This document shows, one piece after another, positions 22,048 through 31,500 of a stretch of DNA of 64,000 nt; position 1 is the stretch's first letter; each line of letters starts with the position of its first letter. The notes beneath the pieces are model-generated. The model was not told where the DNA came from. It saw nothing but the letters and a program-made list of their open reading frames with translations, and ran no database searches. The stretch is from Bradyrhizobium macuxiense (GTDB taxonomy: Bacteria; Pseudomonadota; Alphaproteobacteria; Rhizobiales; Xanthobacteraceae): assembly GCF_007993935.1 (NCBI RefSeq), contig NZ_VITY01000003.1, forward strand, positions 636,159-700,158. The letters are read 5' to 3'. A program made the translations under genes and the position numbers.

Positions 22048-22340
22048 TTACGCCATCCGGTCGAGCTCGGTGGCCGCAAGTCGTGCGATCGCAAGGTCGA
22101 TCTCGGCGAGCGGATCGTCATCGCCGAGGAACCATGCAGCCGACAAGCCTGTCCAGGCGATAATCCATGACAGCAAGCGCCGGCGATCCAGCTTCGCTGC
22201 TTCCACGACGATGTCGAGACGCAGCGCGAAGCGGCCGGGTTCGGTTGCGACCGGCCGTGCCGGATCGGCAAGATCGGGGTTGTTGAAGATGTTGGCGAAG
22301 TCGAAGCCACGCTGGTTCCCTGCGGCGCAACGTGGCAGGA
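22048..22340 (-). pseudogene. Remnant of an aminoglycoside/hydroxyurea 6-phosphotransferase (APH(6) type)
   Basis: The minus-strand frame reading RGFDFANIFNNPDLADP, LDRRRLLSWIIAWTGLSAAWF and a final AIARLAATELDR matches the C-terminal third of APH(6)/hydroxyurea kinases. In the complete family this part is preceded by the catalytic HGDIHHGN and IDPKGL segments; here the similarity stops abruptly before RGFD and the upstream sequence is unrelated. An apparent GTG start at 22395 exists, but ATP-binding and catalytic residues are absent, so this is a 5'-truncated remnant of about 95 codons. Confidence 0.7.
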
Positions 22341-22442
22341 CCGCTCCAACCGGTTCCGCGCTGTCCTGCCCATGTTGGCTGATGACAGCCCCCACCCATC
22401 TCGCGCTACAATGCCGCAGCCGGTGCGACGGAGGGTGTGGCG

Positions 22443-22700
22443 ATGCCGCGAAAGGGAATAACCGGACACGACGAGTGGGTGGTCACCGAGGCCCTGGCCA
22501 CGGCGCTGGTTGCGCTTGAACAGTTGCCGTCGAAGCACCAGCCCCGCGCGCATATGGAGGATGTCCGGAAGATTCTGACCGCGAGATGCGAGGCCGGCGC
22601 TGTCACGCTGCATCTTGCGCAGGCCAAGTGCCGATTGTTTCCGGATACCAATCCGCTGACGATCTATGAGGAATACGGCCTCAAGGATGGGCTGGGGTAA
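22443..22700 (+). CDS. Hypothetical protein (85 aa)
   Basis: ATG at 22443 has GGAGGG upstream with about 7-nt spacing; an in-frame GTG at 22437 is less likely. The product is helical and soluble (MPRKGITGHDEWVVTEALAT...), with two Cys and a C-terminal NPLTIYEEYGLKDGLG. I do not recognise a family. It starts next to the APH remnant and ends before the convergent sugar dehydrogenase gene. Confidence 0.6.
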   Translation: MPRKGITGHDEWVVTEALATALVALEQLPSKHQPRAHMEDVRKILTARCEAGAVTLHLAQAKCRLFPDTNPLTIYEEYGLKDGLG

Positions 22701-22751
22701 CGGCCGCTGCCGCGTTGCCGGCCTGAACCAACCCCACTGAAGAGCGAACGG

Positions 22752-24095
22752 CTACTCGTGGCTGATGCGCCAGATCGTGCCGTTGCCGTCTTCGGAGACC
22801 AGCAATGTACCATCGCGCGCCACGGTGACGCCAACCGGTCGGCCCCAGACTTCATTGTCGCCGATGACAAAGCCGGTAACGAAATCCTCGTACTCGCCGG
22901 TCGGCACGCCGTCCTTCAACCTGATCCGAATGACCTTGTAGCCGGTGCGCTTCGACCGATTCCACGAGCCGTGTTCGGCGGCAAAGGCATCGCCGCGATA
23001 TTCGGGCGGAAAACTGCTGCCTGTGTAGAAGGTCAGGCCGAGTGAGGCCGAATGCGCCTGCAACAGCACGTCGGGGACTGTCACCTTGTCCTTCAGGTCG
23101 GGCCGCGCACCGGCATGCGCGGGGTCCTCGTTGGCGCCGATATAGTACCAGGGCCAGCCGTAGAACGCGCCCTCGCGGATCCGCGTCACATAATCGGGCA
23201 CCAGGTTGTCGCCGCGGCCGTCGCGCTCGTTGGTCGAACACCATGGCGTGCCGCTTCCGGGCTGAATCGCGAGGCCGACGCAGTTACGAATACCTGTGGC
23301 GAACAGTTTCTGGTTCTTGCCGTCGGGATCGAAGGCGAGCACGGCGGCGCGATCGGTCTCGGCACCCCACGCCGCGCCAAGCGCGTGGTCGCGGCTCCAG
23401 GCTTCAATGCCGTCCGGAGGCCGGCCAAGCCCCTCGCCCGCGTTGCCAGCAGAGCCGACAGACACCAGCATCCGCTTGTCGTCTGGCGTGAACACGATAT
23501 CACGCGTGGAATGGCCGTAGCCATGCGGCAGGCGAGCGACGATCGTCTCGGGCGCTCCAGACGCCTTGAGGTCGCCGTTGCGGTAGGCAAAGCGCACCAC
23601 GCTGTCGGTGTTGGCGACATAGAGCCATTGCGGATTTTCGCCGCTCGGGAAGAATGCGATGCCGAACGGCCGGTTCAGTCCAGTCGCGTAGACCTCATTG
23701 GTCGCAGGCTTGCCGGCGCCGTTGTCGCTGCGCAGGACGCGGATGCGGCCGGGGCCGGTTTCAGCCACGAAGATGTCGCCATTGGGCGCCGTGCGAATGA
23801 TCCGCGGTCCGCTCAGCCCACTGGCAAACAGCTCGATCTTGAACCCCGCCGGCACATGCGGCACCGCAGACGCAGGTCGCTGCACGACGCGCGATGAATT
23901 GCTGCTGGAGGCCGTTGCCCCGGGCTTGGGCAAGTCTTGCGGTCTGATCAGGCGCACCGTGCCCGGTCTGTCGCGCTGCCAGTCGCCAAAGGCCTCCGCC
24001 CCCTTCAGCACGGGCTCGGCGCCTGCCCGCGTGATGCCGGTCGCTGCGAGGAAAACGACGGACAGACTCACGCCGGCAAGTTTTGTTTTATGCAT
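22752..24095 (-). CDS. Secreted PQQ-dependent sugar/sorbosone dehydrogenase-like protein
   Basis: From ATG at 24095 (GAGGAG 3 nt upstream) the product has 447 residues with a Sec signal peptide MHKTKLAGVSLSVVFLAATG ending at about residue 27. The mature protein is a six-bladed propeller of the GSDH/sorbosone dehydrogenase group: PAGFKIELFASGLSGPR, GDIFVAETGPGRIRVL, LNRPFGIAFFP, TPDDKRMLVSVGSAGN and SFPPEYRGDAFAAEHGSWNR. These enzymes oxidise sugars or aldoses in the periplasm and feed electrons to the respiratory chain with PQQ as cofactor. No PQQ biosynthesis gene is in the window. Confidence 0.85.
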   Translation of the reverse strand: MHKTKLAGVSLSVVFLAATGITRAGAEPVLKGAEAFGDWQRDRPGTVRLIRPQDLPKPGATASSSNSSRVVQRPASAVPHVPAGFKIELFASGLSGPRIIRTAPNGDIFVAETGPGRIRVLRSDNGAGKPATNEVYATGLNRPFGIAFFPSGENPQWLYVANTDSVVRFAYRNGDLKASGAPETIVARLPHGYGHSTRDIVFTPDDKRMLVSVGSAGNAGEGLGRPPDGIEAWSRDHALGAAWGAETDRAAVLAFDPDGKNQKLFATGIRNCVGLAIQPGSGTPWCSTNERDGRGDNLVPDYVTRIREGAFYGWPWYYIGANEDPAHAGARPDLKDKVTVPDVLLQAHSASLGLTFYTGSSFPPEYRGDAFAAEHGSWNRSKRTGYKVIRIRLKDGVPTGEYEDFVTGFVIGDNEVWGRPVGVTVARDGTLLVSEDGNGTIWRISHE

Positions 24096-24176
24096 ATGCT
24101 CCTCGCGTGAAATCCGATCAGCCGCGCAATTCATACCGCGGTCCGGCCGCTATCCGCATTCACAATATCGTCTGCT

Positions 24177-25790
24177 CTAGTGTCCCTTTGGCGGCGCAGC
24201 CAGATCGACCGGCTTGATGATCAAGGCCAGCGGGATCATCACAAGGCCGATGATCGAGAGCATCCAGAACACGTCGATATAGGCGAGAAGATCGACCTGC
24301 CGCTGCAGGGTCTGGCCGACCCAGGCGATCGCCTGCGACGCCGCGTCCGATGCATTCGACCCCTGCGACTGGAAGTAGCGCGTCATCGTGTCGATGGTCT
24401 GCTGATATCCGAGATCGGACGGCGCGGCATGCTCGATCAGCCGGCTCTGGTGGAATTGCTGACGTTGCGCCAGTGCGGTCTGGGCCAGCGCGACGCCCAT
24501 CGATCCGCCGATGTTGCGCGCGACATTGATCAGCGCCGAGGCCTGGTTGGTCTTGTCCGGCGGCACGCCGTCATAGGACGCCGTCGTAACCGGCAGAAAC
24601 AGGAACGGAAGTCCTGCGGAGAGGAAGATCCGGGCGAGCGCGGCATAGCCATAGGTGATGTCGCCGTTCAGTCCGGTCAGATGCCACATCGAATATGCGA
24701 CGATGCACCCGCCGACCGCGATCAGATATTTGGGCTGCACGCGGCTGACGAGATTGCCGACCACCGGCATCAGGATCAGCGTGACGATGCCGCCGGGCGA
24801 CAACGCAAGCCCGGCAAGCAGCGCGGTATAGTTCAGCTCGGTCTGCAACAGTTGCGGTATCAGCTGCGTCGACGAGATCAGCACCGCGCCCGTGCACAGC
24901 ATCACCAGAAAGCACGATCCGAACTGGCGGCGTCCGAGCAGGCGGAGGTCGATGATCGGGTCCTTGCGCGTCAGCTCCCAGGGGATCAGGGCGATCAAGC
25001 AGACTGCCGAAGCCAGTGCGAAGCCCGTGATCATGTCGGACCCGAACCAGTCCTTGCGCTGGCCTTCGTCGAGCACGAATTCGAGCGAGCCGAGCCCGAT
25101 CGCGACCAGCACGAAACCGATGTAGTCGACGTGCAGGCCGTCCTTGAGCAGCTCCTTGCGCTCCTCTTCGGCGCCGGACGGCTCCTTGACCAGCGTCCCG
25201 ACCAGGAACAGCGAGATCAAGCCCATGGGTACGTTGATCAGGAATATCCAGTGCCAGGTATAGGTGTCCGTGATCCAGCCGCCGAGTGTCGGCCCGATCA
25301 CGGGGGCCACTACCACTGCGACGCCGTAGATCGCAAACGCCTGGCCACGCTTGGCCGGCGGAAAGGAGTCGGCGAGGATCGCCTGCTCGCTGGTCGCCAT
25401 GCCGCCGCCGCCAAGGCCCTGGATGATCCGGAACAGGACCAGTGCCTCCAGGCTCCACGCGAGCCCGCACAGCAGCGAGGCGAATGCGAACGTGCCGACG
25501 CAGATCATGTAGAAGCGCTTGCGGCCAATCACGGTCGAGAGCCAACCCGAGATCGACAGCACGATCGCGTTGGCGACGAGATAGCTGGTGATGACATAGG
25601 TGCTCTCGTCGATGCCGACTGCGAGGCCTCCCGCGATATGGCGCAAGGCCACGTTGGCGATCGTGGTGTCCAGCACCTCCATGAACGTCGCGATCGAGAC
25701 GACGAAGGCAATCAGATAGGGATTGTGTCCGCCGGCGGCCGACCGCTCCGGCGACCATGCTGCGCCGCCGCCTGCCGCAACGTCACTCAT
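24177..25790 (-). CDS. DHA2-family MFS multidrug efflux permease (EmrB type)
   Basis: The 537-residue protein has about 14 membrane segments, as in DHA2 transporters. Typical motifs are FMEVLDTTIANVALRHIAGGL in helix 1, GWLSTVIGRKRFY as the motif A equivalent, RIIQGLGGGGM in helix 4, and GPTLGGWITDTYTWHWIF in helix 5 (motif C). It should export toxic organic molecules using the proton gradient. Its start overlaps the stop of the EmrA-like gene by 4 nt, so both form one tripartite pump with an outer-membrane channel encoded elsewhere. Confidence 0.92.
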   Translation of the reverse strand: MSDVAAGGGAAWSPERSAAGGHNPYLIAFVVSIATFMEVLDTTIANVALRHIAGGLAVGIDESTYVITSYLVANAIVLSISGWLSTVIGRKRFYMICVGTFAFASLLCGLAWSLEALVLFRIIQGLGGGGMATSEQAILADSFPPAKRGQAFAIYGVAVVVAPVIGPTLGGWITDTYTWHWIFLINVPMGLISLFLVGTLVKEPSGAEEERKELLKDGLHVDYIGFVLVAIGLGSLEFVLDEGQRKDWFGSDMITGFALASAVCLIALIPWELTRKDPIIDLRLLGRRQFGSCFLVMLCTGAVLISSTQLIPQLLQTELNYTALLAGLALSPGGIVTLILMPVVGNLVSRVQPKYLIAVGGCIVAYSMWHLTGLNGDITYGYAALARIFLSAGLPFLFLPVTTASYDGVPPDKTNQASALINVARNIGGSMGVALAQTALAQRQQFHQSRLIEHAAPSDLGYQQTIDTMTRYFQSQGSNASDAASQAIAWVGQTLQRQVDLLAYIDVFWMLSIIGLVMIPLALIIKPVDLAAPPKGH

Positions 25791-26944
25791 CGCACCCTGG
25801 TCCAGGGCACGACCGACATGCCCGGCCCGACCGGCACATCATCAGGCCAATTGTCGACCACGATCTTCACGGGAACGCGCTGCACGACCTTGACGAAATT
25901 GCCGGTCGCGTTCTCCGCCGGCAGCAGGCTGAACGCGGTGCCTGAGCCCGGCTGAACCGACGCCACATGGCCGGTGAGCTTGCGTCCCGGATAGGCATCG
26001 ATCCTGATCTCGACCGGTTGGCCCGGGCGCATGTCGGTCAGTTGCGTTTCCTTGTAGTTGGCGGTGATCCAGACCTCGTCGGGCACCAGCATCATGACGC
26101 TCTGTGCCGGCGCGACAAAGGTACCGACCGCACCGCTCAGTTTGACGACGCGTCCGGACTGCGCCGCAGTGATGCGGGTATATTGCAGATTGAGCTTGGC
26201 CTGATCGAGCTGCGTCTGCGCCTGCTCCAGCGATGCCTTGCTGCTCTTCAGCTGGGCCTCGAGGGTCTTGACGCCGAGCTCGGCCGCGGTCACCGCCGTC
26301 CTCGCACGGCTCGCATTGGCTTGTTGAGCGTCGAGGTCGGAGCGTGTCTGCTGCTGGCGCTGCACCGTGCCTGCGCCCTTGTCGACGAGGTCTTGCGCGC
26401 GGGCGGCCTCCTGCTCGGCAAATTTCAATTGTGCTTCGGCCTGTTGCGCCTGCGCCCTGGCTTCCTTGATCTGCTCCTGCTGGCTGTCGATCTGCGCCTG
26501 GACGTTGCTGATATTGGCTTCGGCGACCGCCACCTGCGCGCTGGCCTGATCGACCGCGATCTTGTAGTCGCGCTCGTCGATCCTTGCGAGGAGATCGCCG
26601 GCATTGACGTGCTGGTTGTCGGTAACAGGGACTTCGACGACATAGCCGCCGACCTTTGCTGCCACGGCAAAGCTGCGCGCGGCCACAAAGGCGTCATCGG
26701 TCGATTCATAATGCCGGATATTGAGCCAGTAGACACCGCCAGCAACGAGCGCGAGCAGGAGCAGACAGGCTCCGGCTGTGGCAAGCATCCAGTGCTCGCG
26801 CAGCCGGTCGCGCATGGACCGCTTGCGCTCGGTCTCCTGCTGCGGTGAGGACATGTGGTCCGGCCGCGAGTTTTGCTCGGGGGCGCGCTCAGGCTGCCGC
26901 GGCTTTTCCGCGGACGGCCCGCGCTCTCGGGTTTGGGCATCCAC
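25787..26944 (-). CDS. HlyD/EmrA-family membrane fusion protein
   Basis: A GTG start gives 385 residues. A 45-residue charged cytoplasmic tail precedes one membrane helix (about 52-72, MLATAGACLLLLALVAGGVY). Then come a lipoyl half with VPVTDNQHVNAGDLLARID, a long Gln/Ala-rich coiled coil (about 130-260) and a second lipoyl/barrel part ending in RVPVKIVVDNWP. It links the inner-membrane pump to an outer-membrane channel. It is the first gene of the pair and is translationally coupled to the EmrB-like permease. Confidence 0.92.
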   Translation of the reverse strand: MDAQTRERGPSAEKPRQPERAPEQNSRPDHMSSPQQETERKRSMRDRLREHWMLATAGACLLLLALVAGGVYWLNIRHYESTDDAFVAARSFAVAAKVGGYVVEVPVTDNQHVNAGDLLARIDERDYKIAVDQASAQVAVAEANISNVQAQIDSQQEQIKEARAQAQQAEAQLKFAEQEAARAQDLVDKGAGTVQRQQQTRSDLDAQQANASRARTAVTAAELGVKTLEAQLKSSKASLEQAQTQLDQAKLNLQYTRITAAQSGRVVKLSGAVGTFVAPAQSVMMLVPDEVWITANYKETQLTDMRPGQPVEIRIDAYPGRKLTGHVASVQPGSGTAFSLLPAENATGNFVKVVQRVPVKIVVDNWPDDVPVGPGMSVVPWTRVR

Positions 26945-27026
26945 GGCAGCACCTCAAGCTACGTACGGAGCAATCTGCCTCGTTAACCGCAGCGTCGAGT
27001 GCTTGGTTCCTGTTCCGTGAAATGCG

Positions 27027-28523
27027 CTACACGGCCCTGGAACTGACCAGCGGCTTGTGCGCGGCTGCCGACAGGTCGCGATAGGCCGCCGCTTCGCCAA
27101 CCAGCGCCTTGAGCGGAACCGTGAGCCGGCAGATCAGACCCTCGACGCGCCAATCGAAGTCGGCCCGTCCGCCGAGCTGGGTCTCGATGCTGGCGATGAC
27201 GCTTCTGGTGCCGAAACCCTTCTGCTTCGGCTTGGTCACCGGAGGCCCGCCGGATTCCACCCAGGCCAGGATCAGCATCTCGTCCTGCACTTCCCAGGTG
27301 ATCGCGAGCCGGCCCGGGAGCACCGACAGGCTGCCATATTTGGCGGAGTTGGTGACGAGTTCGTGAAGCGCCAGCGCCAGCGTCTGCGCCGTCGCCGGCT
27401 GCAACTGCACCTCCGCGCCATCGATCTGGATCTGTCCCGCTTCGGAATAAGGTGCGATCTCCTCGGTCACCAGCCGCCGGATCTCGGCGCCCTGCCAGCT
27501 CGACAACGACAGCACGGTGTGAACGCGCGCCAGCGCCGTGATCCGGCCTTCGACCGCCCGCACATAGGCGGTGACGTTCTGCGCGCGCGTCAGCCGCACG
27601 ATCGATTGCGCCAGCGCGAGCGCGTTCTTGGCGCGGTGGTCGACCTCGCGGGTCAACAGGCTCTGCCGTTCCTCGGCCTTCTTGCGATCGGTGATGTCGA
27701 CGGTGACGCCGCTCACCCGCACCACCCTGCCGTTCCGGTCGCTGGTGGCCGCGGCCGTCCCGACGCACCAGCGCACCTCGCCGTCCGGCCGCATGACGCG
27801 GAATTCGGCTTCATAGGACGTCTGTCCCTTGCCGAACCCGGCCCAGGCTTGCCGCAGTTCCTCGACGTCGTCAGGGTGAAACAGTTGCTGGATGTTGTCC
27901 GACGTCAGCGCGAAGGATTTGGGGTCGACGCCGAAGATCTTGTATTGCCCCTCGTCCCACATCCAGTCGCCATTGACCCAATCCCAGTCCCACGAGCCCA
28001 TCTTGCCCGCGGCAATCGCCATGCTGCGGCGCGCCTCGCTCTCGACCAGCCGGGTGGTCGACTGCTCAAGCTCGGCGGTGCGCGCACGCACGCGGTCCTC
28101 GAGCTCGGCATTGAGGCGTTCGAGCTGCCGTGTCTTGCGGTAGAGCTCGGCGAACACGCGGATCTTTGCGCGCAACACTTCCGGCACGACCGGCACCGGG
28201 ACGTAGTCGACCGCGCCCATCTCATAGCCACGCAGCCGGTCGATGTCGCTGACCTGGATTGCCGAGATGAAGATCATCGCGGTCTTCTGAAAACGCGGAT
28301 GCTCGCGGATCATCGCCGCGAGTTCGAAGCCGTCGAGCTCGGGCATGCAGACGTCGACCAGGATGACGGCGACTTCGTTCTTGAGTAGGAACTCGAGCGC
28401 CTCGCGGCCGGACGATGCCGCGACGAGCGTTTCGCCGAGCTCCTTCAGGATGACCTCATAGGCCAATAGCTTGGCCGGCTGGTCATCGACCAGAAGGATG
28501 TTTACCTTTTCATGGTCCATCAT
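27027..28523 (-). CDS. REC-PAS-HWE histidine kinase
   Basis: The 498-residue soluble protein begins with a receiver domain (about 8-125: ILLVDDQPAK, VILVDVCMPELDGFEL with the phospho-Asp, and ISA). A coiled coil follows (about 130-175), then a PAS domain with PAC (about 180-300) and an HWE-type kinase core whose phospho-acceptor box is EVDHRAKNALALAQSIV, followed by a C-terminal ATPase with the ALHELVTNSAKYG N-box. HWE kinases are common in rhizobia and often act in light, stress or general stress pathways. The gene starts 13 nt after the poly-HAMP hybrid kinase, so the two are probably co-transcribed and may exchange phosphate through the many receiver domains. Confidence 0.9.
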   Translation of the reverse strand: MMDHEKVNILLVDDQPAKLLAYEVILKELGETLVAASSGREALEFLLKNEVAVILVDVCMPELDGFELAAMIREHPRFQKTAMIFISAIQVSDIDRLRGYEMGAVDYVPVPVVPEVLRAKIRVFAELYRKTRQLERLNAELEDRVRARTAELEQSTTRLVESEARRSMAIAAGKMGSWDWDWVNGDWMWDEGQYKIFGVDPKSFALTSDNIQQLFHPDDVEELRQAWAGFGKGQTSYEAEFRVMRPDGEVRWCVGTAAATSDRNGRVVRVSGVTVDITDRKKAEERQSLLTREVDHRAKNALALAQSIVRLTRAQNVTAYVRAVEGRITALARVHTVLSLSSWQGAEIRRLVTEEIAPYSEAGQIQIDGAEVQLQPATAQTLALALHELVTNSAKYGSLSVLPGRLAITWEVQDEMLILAWVESGGPPVTKPKQKGFGTRSVIASIETQLGGRADFDWRVEGLICRLTVPLKALVGEAAAYRDLSAAAHKPLVSSRAV

Positions 28524-28536
28524 GTTCGATCGCCGA

Positions 28537-31500
28537 TCAGCGATGCAACCACATGCGGATCGCCAGCAGCAGTTGCTCTGTGTTCACGGGTTTCGCCAGG
28601 TAGTCGGATGCGCCTGCTTCCAGGCATTTCTCGCGGTCACCTTTCATCGCCTTCGCGGTCAGCGCAATGATCGGCAGCCGCGCAAAGGCGGGGTTTTGCC
28701 GGATGGCGCCGATGGTCTGGTAACCGTCCATCTGCGGCATCATGATGTCCATCAGCACGATCGCGATTTTCGGATTGGATTCGACCAGCGAGATCGCCTC
28801 GTGACCGGTTGTCGCAGTCAACACCTTCATACCTCGCCGCTCAAGCACGCTCGACAGCGCGAAGATGTTGCGGGCGTCGTCATCGACCAGCAGCGCGGTC
28901 TTGCCAATAAGATCCTCATCGGAACTATTGAGCTTCTCCAGCATCCTCTGTTTTTCGACGGGCAATTCCGTGATCACACGGTGCAGGAACAGTGACGTTT
29001 CGTCGAGCAGACGCTCGGGCGACTCCACCCCCTTGACGACGATGCTGCGCGCCATCGTGTGCAGTTCCGCGTCCTCTTCCGCCGAGAGTTCCCGGCCCGT
29101 AAACACCACAACGGGAATATTGGAGAGCTTATCGTCCTTGCGGATCTGATCCAGCACCTCGAAACCGCTCATGTCGGGCAGGCGCAGATCGAGCACGACG
29201 CAGTCGCATGGATTTTCGCGGAGCGTGGACAGCGCCCCTGCCCCGGTGCCGCTGGTCACGATCTCGATATCCTCGTGCCCGAGCAGCTCGGTGATGCTGA
29301 GCTGCTCCGCCGCATTGTCCTCCACGATCAAGAGGCGTTTGCGACGCGGTCTCGCATATTCCTTGATCTGCGACAGTGCCGCGCTGACGCCTTCGGTCGT
29401 CGTCGGCTTGTTGACGAAGGAGAAGGCGCCGCGCGCCAGCGCATGTTGCCGGTCCTCGTCGAGCGTGATGATCTGGACGGGGATGTGCCGGGTCAGCGGA
29501 TTGTGCTTGAGCTGGCTCAGCACGGTCCAGCCCAGCATGTCGGGCAGGAACACGTCGAGCGAGACCGCGCTCGGCTGGAACTGCTTGGCGAGATCGAGCG
29601 CCTCGGCGCCGCGGCTTGCGACCAGCACCTTGAAGCCCTTGTCGCGCGCGAGGTCGATCAGCACCCGCGCGTAATGCGGGTCGTCCTCGACGATCAGCAG
29701 GATGGTGTCGCCGGGCTCGAGCTCGTGCCGGTCATCCGGCAGTTGCTCGATCACCCGCTCCTGCGCGCCTGTCGCCTGCAACGACGGCGCCGGCGTGTGC
29801 GGCATCGGCAGCGGCGCCTGCGGGCGCAACGCCACGGACGGTCCGGCATATTTCAGCGGCAGATAGAGTATGAACGTCGAGCCCTTGCCGGGCGCGCTGC
29901 GCAGATGGATCTCGCCGCCGAGCAGGCTCGCCAGCTCACGGCTGATGGCAAGGCCGAGACCCGTGCCGCCGTATTTGCGGCTGGTGCCGGCATCGGCCTG
30001 CTGAAACGCCTCGAAGATCAGCTTCTGCTTGTCCTGGGGAATGCCGATGCCGGTATCCGAGACTTCGAACGCAACGACGGCGGGCGCGGCGTTCAGGATC
30101 GGATGCTCGGCGCTCCAGCCGCCGAGCGCGGCGGACACGGTCAGGCTGACGCCGCCGTCGGCGGTGAACTTGAACGCATTCGAGAGCAGGTTCTTGAGCA
30201 CCTGCTGCAGCCGCTTGGAGTCGGTGACCATGCTGCGCGCGAGGTTGGAGTCGACATCGATGCTGAAGGAAAGATGCCGGTTCTCCGCCTCATGCCGGAA
30301 CGGCCGTCCAACCGTTTCGAGCAGGCTCGAGGTGAGGATTTCCTCGGCGTCGACCGTCACTGTGCCGGATTCGATCTTGGACAGATCGAGGATGTCGCTG
30401 ATCAGGTTCAACAGGTCGGTGCCGGCGCCGTGAATGGTGCGGGCGAACTCGACCTGCTTGCCGGTCAGATTGCCGTCCGGATTCTCGGTGAGCTGCTGGC
30501 CCAGGATCAGGATCGAGTTCAGCGGCGTCCGCAACTCGTGCGACATGTTGGCGAGGAATTCGGACTTGTACTTCGAGGTCAGCGACAGCTCGGTCGCCTT
30601 CTCTTCCAGCGCGCGCCGCGCCTGCTCGATTTCCTGGTTCTTGCGCTCGACGTCGACGTTGCGTTCGGCGAGCTGCTGGGCTTTCTGCTCGAGCTGGTCG
30701 TTGGTCTGCTGCAATTCCTTCTGCTGGGTCTGCAACTCGCCGGCGAGCTGCTGCGACTGTTTCAGCAGCGCCTCGGTCTGCATCGTCGCCTCGATACTGT
30801 TGAGCACGATGCCGATGCTGTCGGTAAGCTGTTCGAGGAAGGTGATCTGCGAGGTCGTGAACGAGGAGATCGAGGACAGCTCGATCACCGCCTTGACCTG
30901 GTTCTCGAACTGCACCGGGAACACGACGAGGTTTTTCGGCATGATCCGCATCAAGGCCGAATTGATCGGCACCGCATCGCCGGGAATATCCGAGACGAGG
31001 CGCTGGCGCTTGTCGAGCGCGCACTGGCCGATCAGTCCCTCGCCGAACTGCACGATCTGCGGATGCGGATTGCTGCTGTCGCTGGCATAGGCCGACAGGA
31101 GCCGCAGCTGCGCATTCTCGGGATTGTCGACCTGGTAGATCACGCCCATATGCGCGTTGATCAGCGGCGCCAACTCGGTCAGCAGCAGGCGGCCGACGGT
31201 CGCGAGATCGCGCTGGCCCTGCAACATGTTGGTGAAGCGCGCCAGATTGGTCTTCAGCCAGTCTTGCTCGGTGTTGCGCTCCGTGGTGAGACGGAGGTTG
31301 CCGATCATCGTGTTGATGTTGTCCTTGAGCTCCGCGACCTCGCCGCGCACGTCGACCTGGATCGAGCGCGTCAGGTCGCCCTTGGTCACGGCGGTCGCCA
31401 CTTCCGCGATCGCACGCACCTGGGAGGTCAGGTTGGCCGCGAGCAGGTTGACGTTGCCGGTGAGGTCCTTCCAGGTGCCTTCGGTGCCGGGCACGTTGGC

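Noticed and set aside
21963..22613. A 216-residue minus-strand frame covering the APH remnant
   Set aside because: The recognisable APH residues are in a different frame; this one has a Ser/Pro/Arg-rich translation typical of an out-of-frame reading.
24180..25955. A 591-residue plus-strand frame opposite the DHA2 permease
   Set aside because: The translation is rich in Arg, Asp and Gln with no domain; the opposite strand has a complete 14-helix transporter with correct motifs.
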